From Calcarisporiella thermophila CBS 279.70 (taxonomy: Eukaryota; Calcarisporiellomycota): a DNA stretch of 38,990 nt. The DNA lies in the NCBI RefSeq assembly GCF_041956535.1, contig NW_027192219.1:19393-58382 (forward strand), written 5' to 3'. The notes under the pieces were generated by a model that saw only the letters and a list, made by a program, of their open reading frames with translations, was not told where the DNA came from and made no database searches. This document shows positions 34,855 through 38,990 of this stretch, piece by piece (the stretch's first letter is position 1; each line of letters begins with the position of its first letter). A program made the position numbers and the translations under genes.

Positions 34855-36161
34855 TCAATCTAATCCTATAGCTTTCATGGCCTTCCGTAGAGTCCGACTT
34901 GCTACTTCGGAAGCCTTTTCCGCTCCCTCCTTCAAGACCTGATCAACATATGCTTTCTCGCCGTTCAACCGGTGAATATTCTCGCGTATGGGCCCGATTT
35001 TCTCTTCTATTACTATCGTCAGTGCTTCCTTAAAGTCTGCATGGGAGCTGTCCGCGTGCTCCCGACATACCTCTTCCACCCCACATCCGCGCATGGCAGC
35101 ATAGATGGTGACTAGATTGGAAACTGCAGGCCGCTCGGTTGGGTCATAAGTAATTCCTCGAGTTGAATCCGTTGTAGCACGCCTTATTTTTTGGCCAATT
35201 TGCTCCTTGGTATCAGTAAGATTGATTCGACTCGCGTCAACTGGATCTGATTTCGACATCTTCGCAGCTGGGTTTCGGAGCGATTTAATTCGCTTTGTAT
35301 TGGCTATCCACGTGAATCACTCAATTCAAAGGGGCTATGAATTTGAAGGAAGGCGCTAATAACTTACATATCATTACTGAGGGGAGTGAAAATATGTCCT
35401 TGCCTGTGGTTCTGTTGAACATGTCTGCAATATCGCGAGTAAGTTCGAGGTGCTGGATTTGGTCCTCTCCAACAGGTACGTGAGTTGTGCTTAGATAAAG
35501 GGTAGGTTGATTAGTAAAGCGCTCATACATTAGAGAAAGAGCGAAAAGCTACAGCTTACTTGTACAACAAGATATCGGCAGCTTGCAAAACGGGATAAGC
35601 AAAAAGTCCTAGACACATTCCAGGGTCCGAGATACCTGCGTCTTCACTGCGCTCTTTGAGCATTTTTGCTTTGGACTGTATAGAATTCACGATAGAGAAT
35701 TAGTGTGCAGAATTCAAATGAGAACATTATCCACACACCTTCCATTGCGTCATTCTATTCAACCATCCCACTGGCGTGATACAATTTAATATCCAAGCCA
35801 ACTGAGCATGTTCTAGGATTCTCGATTGTTCGAAGATTATACATCTCTCCGGTTTGAGCCCTACTGCCAGCAGTGCAATGGCTACTTCACGTCTTTTCTT
35901 CCTTAATTCGCTAGGATTTTGAGGGACAGTGATGGAGTGTGCATCGGCAATCATCGTGTAGATTCGTGTAGAGCTAGGTTCTGAGAATTGCAAATTGACC
36001 CACGATGAGAGGGCACCCAGATAATTACCTAGGTGAGGAGTGCCAGTTGCTTGTATTCCGGAAAGGACGATACGAGAAGCGTCATTATTGGAGGTGGAGG
36101 TGTAAAAGCGCCGTGGATAATTGAAAAGAAGGCGGTTGGTTTGCGGGAATCTTGGTGGCAT
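34855..36161 (-). CDS. MSW1: Mitochondrial tryptophanyl-tRNA synthetase
   Basis: 369-aa class I synthetase charging mitochondrial tRNA-Trp. Four exons: 35739-36161, 35560-35675, 35368-35489, 34855-35303; phases close. The N-terminus is Arg/Ser/Thr-rich with few acidic residues (presequence). HIGH-type motif [10 protein letters not shown] follows [10 protein letters not shown] (~35-50), then [32 protein letters not shown] joined to [17 protein letters not shown], and the KMSKS loop AAKMSKSD (~235). The C-terminal region with [15 protein letters not shown] is typical of the bacterial-type TrpRS. Exon 3 starts in the middle of what looks like a longer open frame; the join was chosen because it restores [12 protein letters not shown]. 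Confidence 0.95.
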
Positions 36162-37148
36162 ATTCGTTCTATAAGTTTAAATTTCGACTCAACGAGGACC
36201 AATTTTATTTACGCGATATCAAGCCATAGAACTCGCAGTCACAGTGGCAAAAAGAATTTGACTCGTCCGAATCCTGCTGAGGCCGGCAGCGCAGGAAGAT
36301 TCAACCTACGTGCTAATAAGCTATTTGCAAGTTGGATGTGAGTCGCTACTTTCTCGGAGGGATGGGCATACTCATGGAGATCTGGTTTTCAGGCTTTGAC
36401 AGGTACCCAAGCCTTATCCGAATGGAGGCTGCCTCCATGAATAGGCCGCCGTGATTCTCCCGAAAAAAAAAATTCATGGGGCAAAGTAAGAGATAAACCC
36501 TATTAAGCTTTCTTCATCTTTCTATTTCTTTCCAGCTCCTCACCCTTTTCCGTCAAGGTTGAGATATCTCTTTTCTGCGGCCTCCTCGGCTCTGATTTTG
36601 GAGAGCTTCAGTCGAGAGCGAGCTTTTCTTGGTATGATGATCGAGCTGGAAACTGGTTGGGAATCTTCACCATCTTTATGAGATTTAAGGTGCAATTAGT
36701 CCCTACTTACAATATTTTTATGTCTTCTGCGCTTTTTTCTAACGTCATAGACTTGAGATCATTGAATAATCTGGGACTAACCAACGCTTACACTCTAATC
36801 TAAATTGTTGTACTCAAGCTTCGGCCATGTTTCTGACGGATTAGTAAAGTATAAAAAAAAGCAATATCAACCGAATATGGACTTGTCTATGCTTTATTCT
36901 TTTACGTTCCACTCTATTTTTTTTTTTTCACGCAACGATTAGAATAAAGTTGTTTTATTTATCTTTTTTTTTATCTACATTTTTTCACACAGCTTCGCAT
37001 AAACATTTGTATTTAATATAAATAAAACCGAGTCGTTCCTGTATTCATCACTCTCTTCACCCAATCAACCCTCATTCCAAAATCAATTTCCTTCGTGATT
37101 TAACTCATTATCCTTACCGATTTCGCCCCGCACTCATTTGCTAGAGCA
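36162..37148. other. Intergenic, TrpRS to microprotein
   Basis: About 990 bp. It contains the possible 51-aa spliced ORF listed separately. The last 150 bp look like a promoter: TATA-like ATATAAATAAAA near 37016-37027 and a pyrimidine/CAAT-rich leader. Nothing else recognised. Confidence 0.45.
36476..36681 (+). CDS. Possible spliced microprotein, 51 aa
   Basis: Weak model: 10-nt first exon 36476-36485 (ATGGGGCAAA), 50-nt GT-AG intron with a strong pyrimidine-rich acceptor (TTTCTTTCCAG), exon 36536-36681. The product is Ser/Leu/Arg-rich with a helix-like run (RYLFSAASSALILESFSRER). No similarity recognised. The acceptor is convincing, but the 5' exon may be another one that I missed. Confidence 0.25.
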
Positions 37149-37268
37149 ATGACTATCATGTCGAAATTCACAGACATCGGAAGTGCGAACCGCGATGTTA
37201 ATCCGTCCCATCCGGTCTGTGACAAATGTGGTCGCCGTCACCCTACCTATGCTGCGTGTTCTGACTAA
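37149..37268 (+). CDS. 39-aa zinc-knuckle microprotein
   Basis: Short single-exon gene whose C-terminal half reads HPVCDKCGRRHPTYAACSD, a zinc-knuckle-like C-x2-C-x3-H-x5-C. The spacing resembles, but is not identical to, the retroviral CCHC knuckle (C-x2-C-x4-H-x4-C). The upstream region is promoter-like: TATA-type ATATAAATAAAA about 125 bp before the ATG, a CT-rich leader, and AGCAATGA start context. No gag-like sequence, RT or LTR is seen nearby, so it looks like an orphan domain rather than a retroelement. Probably a genuine small gene; function unknown. Confidence 0.6.
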   Translation: MTIMSKFTDIGSANRDVNPSHPVCDKCGRRHPTYAACSD

Positions 37269-38118
37269 ACCTATTTCACCTCATATGGATGCATTTTCTT
37301 TAAACGGGCATTCTCGTCCTCCCCCTCATCATTGTCATATATCATATCTTACTGTATTCCTCTTGATATAAACATTTCCCTGTAATTTTTCTTTATATAT
37401 CATCAGTCAATTGTATTTTTCTTTTTTCTTTACTTTAAAGAGCGAAGAAAAACCACGGAACACCGCCTTTATCTATAATGCCACTGCTCGGAGAGTTGCT
37501 CGGATTCCTTCGAATTGCCATAAACAATCACCTTCATTGGACAATTTATAGTGTACATGTGATATCTTTTTCTAATCTCATAATAAACATCAATACATTG
37601 GGATTAGATGCGTACTTTATCTGATCGCTTATCTAATATCCTATGTTCAGGCCAATGAGTATTGCAGATAAAACCAGGGTCTATGCCAAGAGAAAGGCTA
37701 GATCAATTGTTCTGCTTGCTTTTTAACAAGGAATAAGAATAAGGCACACATTTTTTCACGCAAATTTTTCCCTGTCTCATTAGAATGCACTGAAAAGTTA
37801 GCATAGGGACTTAGGAGATCAGTTGTACCGTCTGATTATCTATTAACTTCACCCTTCCAAATGAAGAAGAAATACGTTTCGTCGGAGAGTAGGGTCGCGT
37901 TATTATTACGATTATGTAGGTCGTGGTTAGGGTAGAAGGTCCGAAGCATGTTTTCTGATTACAAAACTTGTAATGTTTAATACAAAAGTAAAGAGCTGAA
38001 AAATAAGGCTGCCCACTACTCCAAGATTGTCAGATTTATAGCCAATTCATTCTTTTTTTCGCCTCGTGAAAAAACTAGAGCCTTAGATTTCTTTTCTGAC
38101 GCGAAATAGATCTACAAG
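37269..38118. other. Intergenic, AT-rich
   Basis: About 850 bp between the microprotein and SINE copy 2. It probably includes the microprotein 3' UTR. No gene or repeat recognised apart from the SINE flank near 38099-38118. Confidence 0.45.
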
Positions 38119-38446
38119 CTTTTTTTTTCTCTCCCTTGGGATGTATTTTTTACATCCACTTGATGATTTTTATCTGCAGGGAATAGAAGGGTAGACTTCT
38201 ACGTCAAAATCACTCAGGTACTGCCCCTGGCCTCCCATTTTTGTAATCGGATTTCTCCTAAGGATTTTTGCTACCTATTTTTGTAGCCGCTTGATATTAC
38301 TTGCTTGTTGCTATACTATTAATAGCGGTTGAGTCCTGAGAAAAACCCGGCAAACTCTCATGGACGGGTGTCGCCTACGGGAATCGAACCCGCTACCTAG
38401 TGATTTGGCTCCGGGGTCCCAAACCACTATGCCAACAAAGGGCGAC
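38119..38446 (-). mobile_element. tRNA-derived SINE, copy 2 (inverted)
   Basis: Reverse-strand copy of the element at 244-568. I count about ten differences over ~310 bp. The head is better preserved: GTCGCCC pairs with GGCGAC, with A box TGGCATAGTGG and B box GGTTCGATTCC. The poly-A tail appears as a T run at 38119-38128. Flanks carry ATAGATCTACAA (38107-38118) and ATAGACCTACAA (about 38448-38459), a probable target-site duplication with one mismatch. Confidence 0.9.
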
Positions 38447-38499
38447 GATAGACCTACAACTTTTTTTTTCCCTCTCAGGACGCGGGATAGACCTACAAC
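38447..38499. repeat. Repeated SINE flank
   Basis: GATAGACCTACAAC occurs at 38447-38460 and again at 38486-38499. Between them is a T9 run and CCCTCTCAGG, similar to the SINE tail on this strand. It may be a remnant of an older insertion at the same target. Confidence 0.6.
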
Positions 38500-38789
38500 C
38501 CCAAAGTTTTTTTTTTGATCAATGCCGAGTCTTTATTGTATAGGAAGACTCTAAAATACAATTGTTACATTCTCATAAGCAATAAAGTGAAAGGGAAGCC
38601 AAAGTTAAAGCTTTGTGTGATATCGTAGATCGAAATGATATGTTGGTCATATCGACTTTTAGCTCAAATAGGTAAGGGAATGGTGAAACTCAACTAACTG
38701 TGGATATCAAAGGATAGCAGGAGAAGTGGGGTGGGTAGTAAACAAATGGAAGCAGAGGATAGGAAGGGGATAAGGTAGGGATTACTGCG
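38500..38789. other. 3' flank of the right-edge gene
   Basis: 290 bp, AT- and A/G-rich; presumably 3' UTR of the minus-strand gene that runs off the window. No other feature. Confidence 0.4.
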
Positions 38790-38990
38790 TTATCCCAGTA
38801 TCAGTGCCGCTCCGATCGCTCCTTCTCTAACCGCACCCAGCTTGCACCACCTTCTTCGAAACTGTTCGATTTGCCGGTTTTTTCGTGCTCGGATTAGTTC
38901 GGCTCCTATCACTTCCTCAATATCTAGTTTGGCCCGGCTGATGATTATTTCGGGTGAGGCTCGGGTGCTTTCGAAATGGAAGGCGATCCG
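38790..38990 (-). CDS. Unidentified gene, C-terminal 66 aa (partial)
   Basis: Open frame entering from the right edge and ending at TAA 38790-38792. It has no start in the window, so only the C-terminus is seen. The visible part is charged and helical (AKLDIEEVIGAELIRARKN, then QIEQFRRRWCKLG) and ends GAALILG. Codon use is G/C-rich and free of stops for 66 codons, unlike flanking DNA, which supports real coding. No family recognised. A 3' acceptor within the window cannot be excluded. Confidence 0.6.
   Translation of the reverse strand, partial: RIAFHFESTRASPEIIISRAKLDIEEVIGAELIRARKNRQIEQFRRRWCKLGAVREGAIGAALILG

Noticed and set aside
36033-36341. 102-aa plus-strand ORF overlapping the TrpRS start
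   Set aside because: Mostly antisense to the TrpRS presequence exon. A TRPNPAEAGSAGRFNL stretch looked coding-like, but no consistent splice chain was found.

Overview
The window is nuclear DNA of a fungus. Evidence: a Zn2Cys6 regulator with a fungal-type middle domain, fungal-type histone H3 (Ser-Ala-Ile-Gly core, no cysteine in helix 3) and an H2A ending in SQE-V. Genes are compact, with many GT-AG introns of about 50-110 nt. An EHD-type dynamin-like ATPase and an XLF orthologue are also present. From general knowledge EHD proteins are scarce in yeasts and most Dikarya, so I lean towards an early-diverging lineage, but the sequence alone does not settle this.

Layout. 244-568: tRNA-derived SINE. 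953-3789: all four core histones as two divergent pairs (H3/H4, H2B/H2A). 4280-5140: VMA12/TMEM199. 5305-6635: secreted M28 aminopeptidase. 7265-9048: SWC4/DMAP1. 9606-12761: ataxin-2/Pbp1 with a polyglutamine tract. 12996-13546: run of N flanked by the same sequence on both sides. 14140-16483: Zn2Cys6 transcription factor. 17509-18768: unknown 419-aa protein. 19561-19875: small secreted cysteine-rich protein. 21676-22596 and 22774-24011: an unknown 265-aa protein divergent from an XLF/NHEJ1 homologue. 24401-27234: large RING-H2 protein. 27771-27842: tRNA-Lys(CUU). 27956-28435: SDHC. 29802-32405: PAK/Ste20 kinase. 32997-34638: EHD protein without an EH domain. 34855-36161: mitochondrial tryptophanyl-tRNA synthetase. 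37149-37268: 39-aa zinc-knuckle microprotein. 38119-38446: second SINE copy, inverted relative to the first. 38790-38990: C-terminal end of an unidentified gene.

This is an ordinary euchromatic stretch of mostly housekeeping genes, not an operon-like system. The genes of each histone pair share one central promoter. H3/H4 and H2A/H2B also share the exact 12-mer CGCGAAAACGCG (E2F/MBF-like), which points to common S-phase control. The H2A/H2B promoter is framed by a near-perfect inverted repeat of about 48 bp ending in the two TATA boxes. SWC4 (chromatin remodelling), H2A with an SQE tail and XLF (end joining) share a chromatin/DNA-repair theme, but nothing shows they are co-regulated.

Most unusual items: the SINE family, the histone promoter inverted repeat, the EH-less EHD protein, the zinc-knuckle microprotein, the small secreted cysteine-rich protein, the XLF gene with a Ku-binding-like tail and an apparent frameshift, a GC-AG intron, a 22-nt microexon, and an assembly gap that looks artefactual. 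All exon boundaries were derived by hand from reading frame, splice consensus and remembered family motifs, so they are models without transcript support.
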